From Gemmatimonadaceae bacterium (GTDB lineage Bacteria > Gemmatimonadota > Gemmatimonadetes > Gemmatimonadales > Gemmatimonadaceae), in contig JACVCD010000001.1 in the NCBI GenBank assembly GCA_016742275.1, positions 186,001 through 250,000 of the forward strand: a DNA stretch of 64,000 bases. Direction: 5' to 3'. Below are positions 1 through 8,517 of this stretch, piece by piece. The notes beneath the pieces are model-generated. The model saw only the letters and a program-made list of their open reading frames with translations. It ran no database searches and was not told where the DNA came from. Position 1 is the stretch's first letter. Each line of letters begins with the position of its first letter. A program made the translations under genes and the position numbers.

Positions 1-2
1 TG

Positions 3-1607
3 ATGGAAGTGCGACGCATAGCCATTCCTGGCGCGCTCGCACAGATCGCCGCCGCCACTGGTCTTGGCGCATTGGTCTCCGTGCTTTGGGGATGGTCGTG
101 GGCCAGCGGCATTGTATTCGGTCTCTCATTGTCCGTAGCCAGCACCGTCGTGCTGCTGCGCGCACTCGAGGATCGGGGTGCGCTCGATTCCATGGACGGT
201 CGTGTTGCCGTTGGCTGGCTGATCGTCGAAGACCTCGTCACCGTGGTCACGCTGGTCTTGCTACCGGCGCTCGCCAGCAGCATGGACCTGGGCACAGGTA
301 CGGCAGCGAGCAGCGCGGCCGCGCATGCGGCTCCCGCAGCGGGTGGCGGCTCCGTACTCACCATTCTCGGTCTCACGGCAATCAAGCTGGCGGGATTTCT
401 GGCAGTCATGTTGGTGGGTGGCCGTCGTGTCATCCCGTGGCTGCTCCGCCGTGTGGTCAACACCGGCTCACGCGAGCTCTTCACGCTTGCAGTACTGGCG
501 GTGGCTCTCGGTCTTGCCGTTGGCGCGGCCATGTTGTTCGACGTGTCATTTGCACTCGGCGCGTTCTTTGCTGGTGTGATCGTCAGCGAGTCCGACTTCA
601 GCCACGAGGCGGCCAACAACGCGTTGCCGCTGCAGGACGCATTTGCCGTGTTGTTCTTCGTGTCAGTCGGCATGCTGTTCGACCCCAGCATTCTTCTGCG
701 CAAACCGCTCGAAGTGATCACCGTGGTGTTGATCATTCTGATTGGCAAATCCGTGGCCGCGTTTGCGCTGGTCCGTTTGTTCGGATACACCAATCACACC
801 GCGCTCACGATTTCGGCGAGTCTCGCGCAAATCGGCGAATTCTCCTTCATTCTGGCAGCGTTGAGCGTTTCGCTTGGTCTACTTTCCATCGAATCGCAGA
901 GTCTCATCGTGGCGGGCGCTCTGCTGTCCATCACGCTGAACCCATTCGTGTTCCGCGCCGTCGACCCAATGTCACGCTGGCTCGATGAGCGATATCCCAC
1001 ACGACACACCGACAAGACGGCGCCGCCAAACGCTGTCGAACCGGTGCTTACCGCTGTGCAGGCGGCGGTACGTCGTCACACGGGCGAGATGCTCGCAGCC
1101 CCCGCTGGTCATGTCGTGATCATCGGCTCCGGTCGCGTGGGTTTCCCTGTGGTGCGTGAGTTGCACGCGCAGAACATTCCGTATCGCGTGATCGAAGCCA
1201 GCGGTGACATTGCGGAGCGACTTGCTGCCGCTGGCTATCATGTCGTACATGGTGATGCCACCACCCTTCCTGCTTTGCGTGAAGCTGGGCTTGCGGATGC
1301 ACGTCTGGTGTTGGTTGCGTCCCCTGATGCGTGGCAGGCGCGTACGGTGCTGGCGCGTGCGCACCAGCTCAACCCCGGTGTGGAAGTCCTCGTGCGCACG
1401 CACAGCGACGACGAACGTCAGTTCCTCGAAGACATGGGCGCCGCCCGCGCACTGTTTGCTGAACGAGAACTGGCCGTGAGCATGACACGCGAGGCACTCG
1501 AGCGTTTCCTGCCGAGTGTAGATCTTCCGGAACTCACCAAGCGCATTCTTCGGGGTGAGCCCATTCCGCCGCTGCCTGGCACCGCCGAAACACGCGCTGC
1601 GGTATAG
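3..1607 (+). CDS. Kef-type monovalent cation:proton antiporter with TrkA-N domain (5'-partial)
   Basis: The reading frame encodes 534 residues of a CPA2 (KefB/KefC-like) inner-membrane antiporter. About the first 330 residues are a run of hydrophobic helices with the family features LVEDLVTV-like acidic helix (IVEDLVTV) and the FALGAFFAGVIVSES segment. From about residue 368 a Rossmann-type TrkA-N regulatory domain begins (VVIIGSGRVG, then HGDATTLPALREAGL), which in the family binds NAD(H) and gates transport. The window begins only 2 bases before the first ATG, and family members normally have some 80 more residues upstream, so the true start is probably outside the window. It likely exchanges K+ or Na+ for H+; the ion cannot be read from sequence. 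Confidence 0.9.
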   Translation: MEVRRIAIPGALAQIAAATGLGALVSVLWGWSWASGIVFGLSLSVASTVVLLRALEDRGALDSMDGRVAVGWLIVEDLVTVVTLVLLPALASSMDLGTGTAASSAAAHAAPAAGGGSVLTILGLTAIKLAGFLAVMLVGGRRVIPWLLRRVVNTGSRELFTLAVLAVALGLAVGAAMLFDVSFALGAFFAGVIVSESDFSHEAANNALPLQDAFAVLFFVSVGMLFDPSILLRKPLEVITVVLIILIGKSVAAFALVRLFGYTNHTALTISASLAQIGEFSFILAALSVSLGLLSIESQSLIVAGALLSITLNPFVFRAVDPMSRWLDERYPTRHTDKTAPPNAVEPVLTAVQAAVRRHTGEMLAAPAGHVVIIGSGRVGFPVVRELHAQNIPYRVIEASGDIAERLAAAGYHVVHGDATTLPALREAGLADARLVLVASPDAWQARTVLARAHQLNPGVEVLVRTHSDDERQFLEDMGAARALFAERELAVSMTREALERFLPSVDLPELTKRILRGEPIPPLPGTAETRAAV

Positions 1608-1647
1608 GGGAGGAACAGATGCGCGACGCGTAGCGCGAACTCCGTCG

Positions 1648-2355
1648 CTACGCGTCGCGCATCAAGAGCTCTCGCACGGGAGCCAAACCTTCAAGCAGTT
1701 CGCCAACTGGCTGGACCAGCTGCACACGGCCACGATCCATGACCACCACCCGGTCGGCGATCTGCTGTACTTCGTCGAGGTCATGAGTTACCAGCACCAT
1801 CGGTGTGCCAACAGCCTCGTGCACCCGCCGCAGTTCTTCACGCAATCGCCGGCGCACGCCGAGGTCCACAGCAGCAAACGGCTCGTCGAGTAGCAAAAGA
1901 GCCGGCTGCGGCGCCAGCGCACGCGCCAACGCGACGCGCTGCTGCTGCCCGCCGGACAACGCGTCAGGATGGCGTGCATGGAACGAAGGAAGCCCAACCA
2001 GTTCGAGCAGTTCGCTGACTCGCGTCTCACGAGCGGCTGACGATATCCCGTGCAATCCATACGCTACGTTCTGCGCGACGCTCAAATGCGGGAACAGTGC
2101 GTATTGCTGAAACAGTACGCCAACGCTCCGGTCGCGAGCCGGTACATCGATGTGCGCTTCGGTATCGAGCAGCACACGCTCGTTGACAACAACCCGCCCT
2201 CGCGCAGGGTGCAGCAGGCCAGCGACGGCACGCAGCGTGAGTGTCTTGCCGGCGCCAGATGGTCCCACCAGCGCGGTGATTCCGTCGTCCACGGAGAAGT
2301 TCGGCTCGAGCGAAAAGCTTCCCTGGCGGTGTTGCAGTGTGACCCGAAGACTCAC
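1648..2355 (-). CDS. modC: Molybdate ABC transporter ATP-binding protein ModC (short form)
   Basis: A 235-residue ABC ATPase that energises molybdate import with ModB and ModA. Walker A (GPSGAGKT), Q-loop region, signature LSGGQQQRVALARAL, Walker B (LLLLDEPFAAVD) and switch His (VTHDLDEV) are all present. The frame is open further upstream, but I choose the GTG at 2355 because its TGA/GTG overlap with modB is 4 bases (GTGA) and a GGAGG sits about 6 bases before it. The protein lacks the C-terminal TOBE/molybdate-binding domain of E. coli ModC (352 residues), so it is a short variant. The substrate assignment rests on the adjacent modA and modB; tungstate is possible. Confidence 0.88.
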   Translation of the reverse strand: MSLRVTLQHRQGSFSLEPNFSVDDGITALVGPSGAGKTLTLRAVAGLLHPARGRVVVNERVLLDTEAHIDVPARDRSVGVLFQQYALFPHLSVAQNVAYGLHGISSAARETRVSELLELVGLPSFHARHPDALSGGQQQRVALARALAPQPALLLLDEPFAAVDLGVRRRLREELRRVHEAVGTPMVLVTHDLDEVQQIADRVVVMDRGRVQLVQPVGELLEGLAPVRELLMRDA

Positions 2356-3008
2356 CAGTGCCTCCGCGCGCCGGAGCGTGTCATGAGCCACAGCACTACT
2401 GCCGCAACCACAGAGAGCGCCAAGGACCACTGCAGTGCCGCGCTGTAGTTGAAGACCTGCACCGCGTCATAAATGGCAAGACTGGCCGTCTGGGTTCGGC
2501 CAGGGATATTGCCGGCAATCATGAGCGTGGCGCCGAATTCTCCAATGGCACGCGCAAAGCCCAAGCCGATTCCCGCCAGTACCGTGCGCCAGGCCAGCGG
2601 CAACGTGATCGTGAAAAAGATGCTGCGCTCCGTACGACCGAGCGTCCTCGCAGCTTCTTCATATACGGGATCCAGCTGCTCGAATCCGGCTTGAGCCGCA
2701 CGCACGATGAATGGTAAAGCCGCCACAAAGGCGGCAATCACGGCAGCAGTCGGCGTGAAGACCAAACGCCCCAGACCCATCGCCTCGACTGCTTGGCCCA
2801 CGGGTCCACGACGTCCGACCAGCAGCAACAGGTAATAACCGAGCACCGTGGGTGGCAGCACGAGCGGCAACAACACCACCACGCTCAATGCATCGCGAAA
2901 CGGGAAGCGTCGTCTGGCCAGCACCCATGCACAGGGCACTCCCACCAGCGTAGCCAATAGTGTGGCCAGCAGTGCAACCCAGGTGGAGAGCCAGAGCGGG
3001 CCGATCAT
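2352..3008 (-). CDS. modB: Molybdate ABC transporter permease ModB
   Basis: A 218-residue integral membrane permease with about five to six helices. The cytoplasmic EAA loop (YEEAARTLGRTERSIFFTITLP) contacts the ATPase, and PRAIGEFGATLMIAGN-type sequence (FARAIGEFGATLMIAG) is characteristic of ModB/CysT-type permeases. It is the middle gene of a minus-strand modA-modB-modC operon, starting 14 bases after modA and overlapping modC by 4 bases. Length matches the family. Molybdate specificity is inferred from the gene set. Confidence 0.92.
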   Translation of the reverse strand: MIGPLWLSTWVALLATLLATLVGVPCAWVLARRRFPFRDALSVVVLLPLVLPPTVLGYYLLLLVGRRGPVGQAVEAMGLGRLVFTPTAAVIAAFVAALPFIVRAAQAGFEQLDPVYEEAARTLGRTERSIFFTITLPLAWRTVLAGIGLGFARAIGEFGATLMIAGNIPGRTQTASLAIYDAVQVFNYSAALQWSLALSVVAAVVLWLMTRSGARRHW

Positions 3009-3022
3009 GCCCGCAATGCTAG

Positions 3023-3775
3023 TCAGCGGGGCGGGTCAAAGCCATGCCTGCGCAGAATGTCCTGCCCTGCGACACTCTGCACGAACGCGAGGAACGCCGC
3101 ACGATCGGGATGCTTGCTGGCGGAGACGGACGCGGCAGCCTGCAGCAGCGGAGGATATAACGAGGGATTGATGGGCAATGATCGTGCGGCAGCCTCATCA
3201 TCGATCACACTGCGTGCAACCAATCCGACATCCGCATTGCCTGACTGCACCAACTGCCAGGCGCCTGCGATGTTTTCGCCGTACACAATACGGGGCAGCA
3301 CCTGTGTCCAGAGCGCACTCGCCTGCAGGGCACTGCGCGCAGCCGCGCCATAGGGCGCCAGGTCAGGATTGGCCAGCGCAACAACGGCGAACCGGGGGTT
3401 GGTCAGATCCTGCAACGTGGCCGGCTGTGCGATCCCTGTACGCCACACCAGCGTCAACACACCGCGCGCGTAGATGATTCGCGAAGCCGAATCCAGTGTA
3501 CCGCGTGCGACAAGACGATCAACCGTTGCCTCATCGGCTGCGAAGAACAGATCCGCCGGCGCACCATTTTCGAGTTGCGCGGAAAGGCTGCCAGTTGCTC
3601 CGAGAATCACGGTTGCATCACGCTGATGGGTGCTCTTGTAAGCCTCCACCAACGCCGGCATTGCACGATTGAGCGAACCGGCGGCCATGATGAGCAGCGG
3701 GCTGCTGGGAGCTTCAGCCTTAGGCGAACACCCCAAAAGGCCAGCGAGAATACATGCAATGCCGAGTCGGCGCAT
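3023..3775 (-). CDS. modA: Molybdate-binding lipoprotein ModA
   Basis: A 250-residue periplasmic solute-binding protein. The N-terminus has a lipoprotein signal with lipobox LLGC around residue 16, so it is probably anchored rather than soluble as in E. coli. ModA-family features are the MAAGSLNRAMPAL start of the first lobe, GATGSLSAQLENGAPADLF and FFAADEATVDRLV. It delivers molybdate (or tungstate) to ModBC. It is separated by 5 bases from an upstream 140-residue membrane protein gene and is probably in the same transcript. Confidence 0.92.
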   Translation of the reverse strand: MRRLGIACILAGLLGCSPKAEAPSSPLLIMAAGSLNRAMPALVEAYKSTHQRDATVILGATGSLSAQLENGAPADLFFAADEATVDRLVARGTLDSASRIIYARGVLTLVWRTGIAQPATLQDLTNPRFAVVALANPDLAPYGAAARSALQASALWTQVLPRIVYGENIAGAWQLVQSGNADVGLVARSVIDDEAAARSLPINPSLYPPLLQAAASVSASKHPDRAAFLAFVQSVAGQDILRRHGFDPPR

Positions 3776-3780
3776 GTCGA

Positions 3781-4203
3781 TCAGGGATTGAAGGCCAGCA
3801 CAGCGAAGATCAGTGCGGTGAGAGCCGAAAGCGAAGCAATCGGGCCCACACGAGCCATGCGACCCATCGCGCCCGCGTCTCCCGCCTGCGCCTTTCTCTT
3901 CTGGCTATGCATGAAGCCAACAGAGAGGGTCAACAGGACTACCGCTGTAAGCTTGGCATGAAATTGCCAGGGCATGCCAGCGAACCCGTTGTATTTGGTG
4001 AACAACATGGCGGGACCTGTGGTCCACAACAGAACGAGTCCGATGTCACCCATGCGCATCATGGCAAACGGGAATCGACCGGGAACCTTCTTTTCCCGGT
4101 CAGGTGCGGCAGCAATCAGACCCGCCATGATGATGTGGGCAAACGAAACGGAGAAGCCCATGGCCAGGCCAATGAAGTGCAAGACGCGAAGCGTGGTATG
4201 CAT
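3781..4203 (-). CDS. Small four-helix membrane protein, first gene of the mod operon
   Basis: A 140-residue hydrophobic protein with about four predicted membrane helices and a histidine in the first (VLHFIGLAMGFSVSFAH). The general pattern resembles small CopD/SirB-like or DUF2214-like membrane proteins, but I cannot assign a family with confidence. It ends 5 bases before modA on the same strand, which suggests co-transcription with modABC; whether it takes part in molybdate metabolism or redox sensing is unknown. A pair of GATATC-containing repeats lies 57-83 bases upstream of its start. Confidence 0.65.
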   Translation of the reverse strand: MHTTLRVLHFIGLAMGFSVSFAHIIMAGLIAAAPDREKKVPGRFPFAMMRMGDIGLVLLWTTGPAMLFTKYNGFAGMPWQFHAKLTAVVLLTLSVGFMHSQKRKAQAGDAGAMGRMARVGPIASLSALTALIFAVLAFNP

Positions 4204-4259
4204 GGATATGATGTGCGGCGGGAGGTGGAGGCAGAGAAGCGCGAACCAATAGTCAGAGA

Positions 4260-4286
4260 GATATCTGAAACAGCGATATCCGATAC
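4260..4286. promoter_or_regulatory. Candidate operator: paired 12-bp direct repeats containing GATATC
   Basis: Two near-identical 12-mers, GATATCTGAAAC at 4260-4271 and GATATCCGATAC at 4275-4286, are spaced 15 bp start to start. Each contains the palindrome GATATC. They lie between the divergent mod-operon leader gene (start 4203) and the PAP2 gene (start 4352), where a regulator of either would bind. The regulator is unknown; this is a pattern observation only. Confidence 0.35.
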
Positions 4287-4351
4287 GATGTGCTTTCGCG
4301 CGGCGTTTCGTTACCCGCCAATGGGGGTCGAATGATGAAAAATCGTGCCGG

Positions 4352-4951
4352 GTGACGGAAAACGGTCCGACCCGTTACCTGACGGTCGCGCCGCGGTGGC
4401 TTTGGCGTCACACGATGAATCCACCTTATCCGTCCATGATGCCATGGCTACGAGGTCTCGACGCGCGCGACCACGCGCTGTTTGCCCGCTGTGCGCTGTC
4501 CCCATCCTGCGCCGTCATGTCCCGGCGATTCTGGATGAGCATCACCCATCTTGGTGGCGCCAGAGGTAGCATTGCCTGCTGCCTCTTGGCACTGGCCATC
4601 CCGGGCGTCACTCCACTGCTGGTGTGGCACACGCTGCTCCTGCTTGGTGCCTCGCATCTCGTGGTGCAGGTCGTGAAACGTACCGTGGGTCGTCCGCGTC
4701 CGACCGTGCGTCTGTCGATCGATGCCCTCATTCAGGTACCGGATCGATTCTCCTTCCCGAGCGGTCATGCCTGCGCTGCGATGGCTGTTGCCGTGGGATT
4801 TGCCAGCGCATTTCCAACGCTGGCCCTGCCACTGCTGGCTCTGGCCTGGACCGTCGGGTTCTCGCGCGTTGTCCTGGGCGTGCACTATCCCGGTGATGTA
4901 CTTGTAGGTCAGGTCATCGCACTGGCGTGCGCATGGCCGCTGATCGCGTAA
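4352..4951 (+). CDS. PAP2-family membrane phosphatase
   Basis: A phosphatidic-acid-phosphatase-type (PAP2) membrane enzyme of up to 199 residues. All three catalytic motifs are visible: KRTVGRPRP (C1), PSGHACA (C2, nucleophile-assisting His) and SRVVLGVHYPGD (C3, catalytic His). Such enzymes remove phosphate from lipid phosphates or undecaprenyl pyrophosphate on the periplasmic face. The GTG at 4352 gives the longest form; ATGs at 4415 or 4436 are realistic alternatives because the conserved part begins near MPWLRGLDARD. It lies 7 bases upstream of a GT4 glycosyltransferase and may share its transcript, suggesting a role in glycolipid or polysaccharide precursor metabolism. Confidence 0.85.
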   Translation: MTENGPTRYLTVAPRWLWRHTMNPPYPSMMPWLRGLDARDHALFARCALSPSCAVMSRRFWMSITHLGGARGSIACCLLALAIPGVTPLLVWHTLLLLGASHLVVQVVKRTVGRPRPTVRLSIDALIQVPDRFSFPSGHACAAMAVAVGFASAFPTLALPLLALAWTVGFSRVVLGVHYPGDVLVGQVIALACAWPLIA

Positions 4952-4958
4952 TGGCTGC

Positions 4959-6152
4959 TTGAGAGTGAATGAAGTGCCGGACCGACTCCGGCCGGCAGCT
5001 ACCATGGGTGTGCTGGATGTGACCGAGTGGTTCGGCGATACCAGTGGTGGCATCAAGACGTATCTGCTCGAAAAGGCCCGTTTCGTCGCTGCGCGACCAT
5101 GGCTGCGTCATGTCATGGTTGTTCCCGGTGATCGCGACAGCGTTCGGGATTCCGATGGCACGCGTATGTATCGCTTGCATGGTCCACCGATTCCGCGGCA
5201 GCGCCCGTATCGGTTCATGCTGGCCACGCGATCGATTACTCGCATCGTACAGCATGAGCGCCCAGATCTGATCGAGATCGGCAGTCCATTCATCGTACCG
5301 TGGATTGTTCGTCATGCCACGCGTGCGCTGGATGTACCGCTGGTCTGCTTTCATCATACGAATCTGCCGCACTATTTCGCCCCTGAACGATCGCGCTGGC
5401 CTGCTCTCAATCGCATCGTACATCGGTCGGCGTGGCAATACATGCGTCGACTCGATCGCCTGTTTCCGGTCACGATCGTTTCCACGGACGCGGCGGCGGC
5501 TGATCTCGCGCGCGAGGGAATCGATCGTGTGGCACGGGTTCCGCTTGGCGTAGACCTGGAGACCTTTACGCCAGATCGTCGTGCCCATGTGCAACTCACA
5601 CGGGCGTTGCACGGTCTGCCTGACGCTCCGCTTGTTGGATACGCCGGTCGTTTCGCGAGAGAGAAGGAAATTCATGTGGCACTCGACGCGTGGGCGGAAG
5701 TAGAGCGCACTACCGGTGCCCGTCTGGTGCTGGCTGGCGCGGGCCCCATGCGTGAGCGCTTTCTGGCGCACCCATATGGGCATCGCGTGATCATGCTGCC
5801 GTATCAGCGGTCGCGGGATGGCCTGGCGGACCTGCTGTCTGCGCTCGATGTGTATCTCGCGCCCGGACCAATCGAGACATTTGGCCTATCGGCGTTGGAA
5901 GCCATGAGTTGTGGCACACCGGTGTTGTCGTGCGACCAGGGCGGCGTGCCGGAACATGTGCGCAAGAGCGGCGGCGGTCGTTTGTATGTCACCGGCAACG
6001 CCGGTTCGCTGGCCGAAGAGGCCATTCAGCTTCTGCGAGACGACCTTATCGCGACTGGCCGACGGGCACGTCAGTTCGCCGAAGCCCATCACGCCTGGGA
6101 CGTGGTGTTCGAGCGTCTGTTTTCCGTGTACGAATCGGTGGTGAATGGGTAG
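4959..6152 (+). CDS. Glycosyltransferase family 4 (GT-B fold)
   Basis: A 397-residue cytoplasmic GT4-type retaining glycosyltransferase. The N-terminal half has the acceptor-side glycine-rich pattern (TEWFGDTSGGIKTYL) and a CFHHTNLPHYF segment. The C-terminal half has the donor-binding domain: VGYAGRFAREKEIHVAL, VLAGAGPMRER and the E-x7-E motif (ETFGLSALEAMSCGTPVL). The start is TTG at 4959; an internal ATG at residue 16 (MGVLDVTEW) is an attractive alternative. Donor and acceptor are unknown. Its end overlaps by 107 bases the convergent glycosyltransferase on the other strand. Confidence 0.88.
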   Translation: MRVNEVPDRLRPAATMGVLDVTEWFGDTSGGIKTYLLEKARFVAARPWLRHVMVVPGDRDSVRDSDGTRMYRLHGPPIPRQRPYRFMLATRSITRIVQHERPDLIEIGSPFIVPWIVRHATRALDVPLVCFHHTNLPHYFAPERSRWPALNRIVHRSAWQYMRRLDRLFPVTIVSTDAAAADLAREGIDRVARVPLGVDLETFTPDRRAHVQLTRALHGLPDAPLVGYAGRFAREKEIHVALDAWAEVERTTGARLVLAGAGPMRERFLAHPYGHRVIMLPYQRSRDGLADLLSALDVYLAPGPIETFGLSALEAMSCGTPVLSCDQGGVPEHVRKSGGGRLYVTGNAGSLAEEAIQLLRDDLIATGRRARQFAEAHHAWDVVFERLFSVYESVVNG

Positions 6153-7341
6153 GCGGCACTGCGGTGTGCTCTCGCAGCATTTGATCGAGGCGGTGCAGTT
6201 CCTGTCTCTCACCGAACTGCTCTGCATGTCGGCGTGCTCCGCAGCTTAAACGCACACGCAGCGCCTGATCATCTACGAGGCGTTCCATTTGTAGCGCGAG
6301 TGCGACCGCATCACCGGCAGCATACGCGAGACCATTCACTTCGTGATGCAGGTGCTCCGCCACACCGCCAGCTGGTACGGCAATCACGGGTGTGCCGGAG
6401 GCCATGGCTTCGAGCACGACCAGGCCGAGCGTTTCGGTAGTTGAGGCATACACAAATGCGTCGGCATTGGCATACAGCGCGGGCAATTCCCGCTCACGTG
6501 AGCATGCGCCAAGCCAGCGCACGTTTGGCGCTGATGAACTTCGCAGCGATTCAGCCATGGGCCCGTCGCCCACGATGTAGAGCTGCATCGGTATATCCGG
6601 GCGAGCAGTCTGCAGCGCGGCAAATGCTTCGAGCAGGACTGGCACATTCTTTTCCGGTGCCAATCGTCCTACATAAAGAAATGTGAATGGAGTGGTACCG
6701 CGCGCCAGATCATGCTTCTTGCGTGTACGCTGTTTCGGGTGAAAGCAATCGGTGTCGATACCCCGTCCCCAGACACTTACGCGCTCGAGTCCACGAGACA
6801 GCAACTCATCGCGTGCTGAGTTGGAAGGTGTAAGCGTGAGGGCCGCGTGCTGATGGCAGTGCGTCAGCCACTGCGTCACAGGACGTTTCAACCAACCGAT
6901 ACCGTAGCTTGCGGTATAGCGTGCAAAGTCCGTGTGATACGACGACGTGTAAGGCAGCGTACGCCGGCCCGCCTCGATACGCGCCATGCGCCCAATGATG
7001 AATTCTGTGGCGCAGTGCACGAGGTGCGGCGAAAAACGATCGAACACCGAACGCAACGTGCGCCATCTGGGCCATGCCACACGCACATCGGCATAGCCCG
7101 GAAGAGACAGGGAGTCGATCCAGGTGACATCGAGACTACCCGCCGCTTCGGCAAGTGCATCCGGCGACGCTTCTGCAGGTTTCGGCGCCAACACATGCAC
7201 GTTCCATCCGCGCTCTGTCAGCCCATGTACCATGCGGGCGGTCACGACGCTGACGCCATTGATCTGCGGCGCCCAGGAATCGGTGGCCATTAGCAGTCGT
7301 GGCGTTGTATGCTGCGGGGAGAGCAACAAATCGTGTGGCAC
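6046..7341 (-). CDS. Glycosyltransferase family 4, MgtA/PimB-like
   Basis: A 431-residue GT-B glycosyltransferase. The start region (MATDSWAPQINGVSVVTARM) is typical of the GT4 subgroup that includes mannosyl- and glucosyl-transferases acting on lipids. The donor domain has YVGRLAPEKNVPVLLEAF, LYIVGDGPMAE and ETLGLVVLEAMASGTPVIAV. The last 35-40 residues are Arg/Pro-rich, unlike the family, and lie in the 107-base tail overlap with the convergent neighbour, so this tail looks like read-through to the next chance stop. With the PAP2 gene and the other GT4 it suggests an envelope glycolipid or polysaccharide cluster. Confidence 0.88.
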   Translation of the reverse strand: MPHDLLLSPQHTTPRLLMATDSWAPQINGVSVVTARMVHGLTERGWNVHVLAPKPAEASPDALAEAAGSLDVTWIDSLSLPGYADVRVAWPRWRTLRSVFDRFSPHLVHCATEFIIGRMARIEAGRRTLPYTSSYHTDFARYTASYGIGWLKRPVTQWLTHCHQHAALTLTPSNSARDELLSRGLERVSVWGRGIDTDCFHPKQRTRKKHDLARGTTPFTFLYVGRLAPEKNVPVLLEAFAALQTARPDIPMQLYIVGDGPMAESLRSSSAPNVRWLGACSRERELPALYANADAFVYASTTETLGLVVLEAMASGTPVIAVPAGGVAEHLHHEVNGLAYAAGDAVALALQMERLVDDQALRVRLSCGARRHAEQFGERQELHRLDQMLREHTAVPPTHSPPIRTRKTDARTPRPRRDGLRRTDVPVGQSR

Positions 7342-7428
7342 ACTGAATGCAACTGCTCACACCCCGCGCAGACATCACCAGTTCGTCACGGCATGGTCAC
7401 GACGACAAGCCGTCATGCGCCGAACGAC

Positions 7429-8493
7429 CTAGCGTACCAACGGTCTTGTGAATCGCCACTGTGACAGCAGCGCCGCGAATGCCCAAGACAACAGGAATAC
7501 CATGGGAATGGTAAGGGCGTCTGCCGTCATGCCGCGCGGTTTGTGCAACAGCGGCAGCACGATATCAATGACGATCGGATGAATGGCGTAGATGCCGAGC
7601 ACCAACGGACCGATGGCCGCGAGACGCGACCACTGAAGCCAGCTCGGATTGCCAATGGCGACCAGCGCGGCGCCAACGCCAGTCAGCATGGTGGAGAACA
7701 CCGCATCCTGCCCGAGTGTGCGACCATAGCTCGTACGCAACCACGTCAACTCGACCCATGACAGTACAAGGCCGACAGCGAACACCGCGAGGCCTGCCCT
7801 CGTCCAGTTCGTGGCGGATGGCAGACGGAATCGATGGGAGAGCGCAATGCCGATCACAAAGGGAAGCAGGCCAAAGGCCGGACCATTTCGCGGATTGAAC
7901 CGCACGGGAATGCCGAATGGCAATTTCACATAGGGACGCATGAGCATGGCCAATGTGAAAAGAATGGCTCCAACGACCAGCAAGGATTGCCAACGTCCCC
8001 ACCGGAGCCACAGGGCGCTGATGACAACAGACATGGCCAGCGCCACCAGAAACCATAGGTGTGTTTCTGTGCCTTGCACCAGGACCAGCGCTTTGTGTGA
8101 CGAGATCCAGCGCAGATTGAACTGCAGCGCGTCTACAAACCCGCGCGGCGGGTTACGCAGAATGCGGCTCGTGTCGAATGGCAGGACGTAGATCACCGAC
8201 CATCCAACAAACAGGATGGCCAGCCGTCGCAACATGGCCATTGAGACAGCACGGGTGGACTCGGGAGTGGTGGCCCGCTCAGCCCAGAAGAACCCGGACA
8301 GCACGAAAAAACACGGTACGGCAAATCGTGCCAACTGATTGGCAATCGTGGCGAGATTCCACGTGAGCCCGATGCGCTCAGGTGGCGCGCCGTGTGTGAA
8401 TGGCGCCGCGTGAATGACGATCACAGCGACGATGGCCAGGACGCGCATGACGTCCACGGCCATCAATCGCGGATGACTCGCGGCGCTGCTCAC
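7429..8493 (-). CDS. Acyltransferase-3 family membrane protein (OafA/YrhL-like)
   Basis: A 354-residue polytopic membrane protein with about ten helices. The first helix region carries the family's conserved His (VIVIHAAPFTHG) and the next the ARFAVPCFFVLSGFFWA motif. These enzymes transfer O-acetyl or other acyl groups to surface sugars from the cytoplasmic donor. It lies 87 bases upstream (in transcription order) of the minus-strand GT4 gene, so O-acylation of the glycan made by these glycosyltransferases is a reasonable inference. Substrate unknown. Confidence 0.88.
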   Translation of the reverse strand: MSSAASHPRLMAVDVMRVLAIVAVIVIHAAPFTHGAPPERIGLTWNLATIANQLARFAVPCFFVLSGFFWAERATTPESTRAVSMAMLRRLAILFVGWSVIYVLPFDTSRILRNPPRGFVDALQFNLRWISSHKALVLVQGTETHLWFLVALAMSVVISALWLRWGRWQSLLVVGAILFTLAMLMRPYVKLPFGIPVRFNPRNGPAFGLLPFVIGIALSHRFRLPSATNWTRAGLAVFAVGLVLSWVELTWLRTSYGRTLGQDAVFSTMLTGVGAALVAIGNPSWLQWSRLAAIGPLVLGIYAIHPIVIDIVLPLLHKPRGMTADALTIPMVFLLSWAFAALLSQWRFTRPLVR

Positions 8494-8517
8494 TTCAAGG
8501 ATCCGCGGAGAAAGAAC

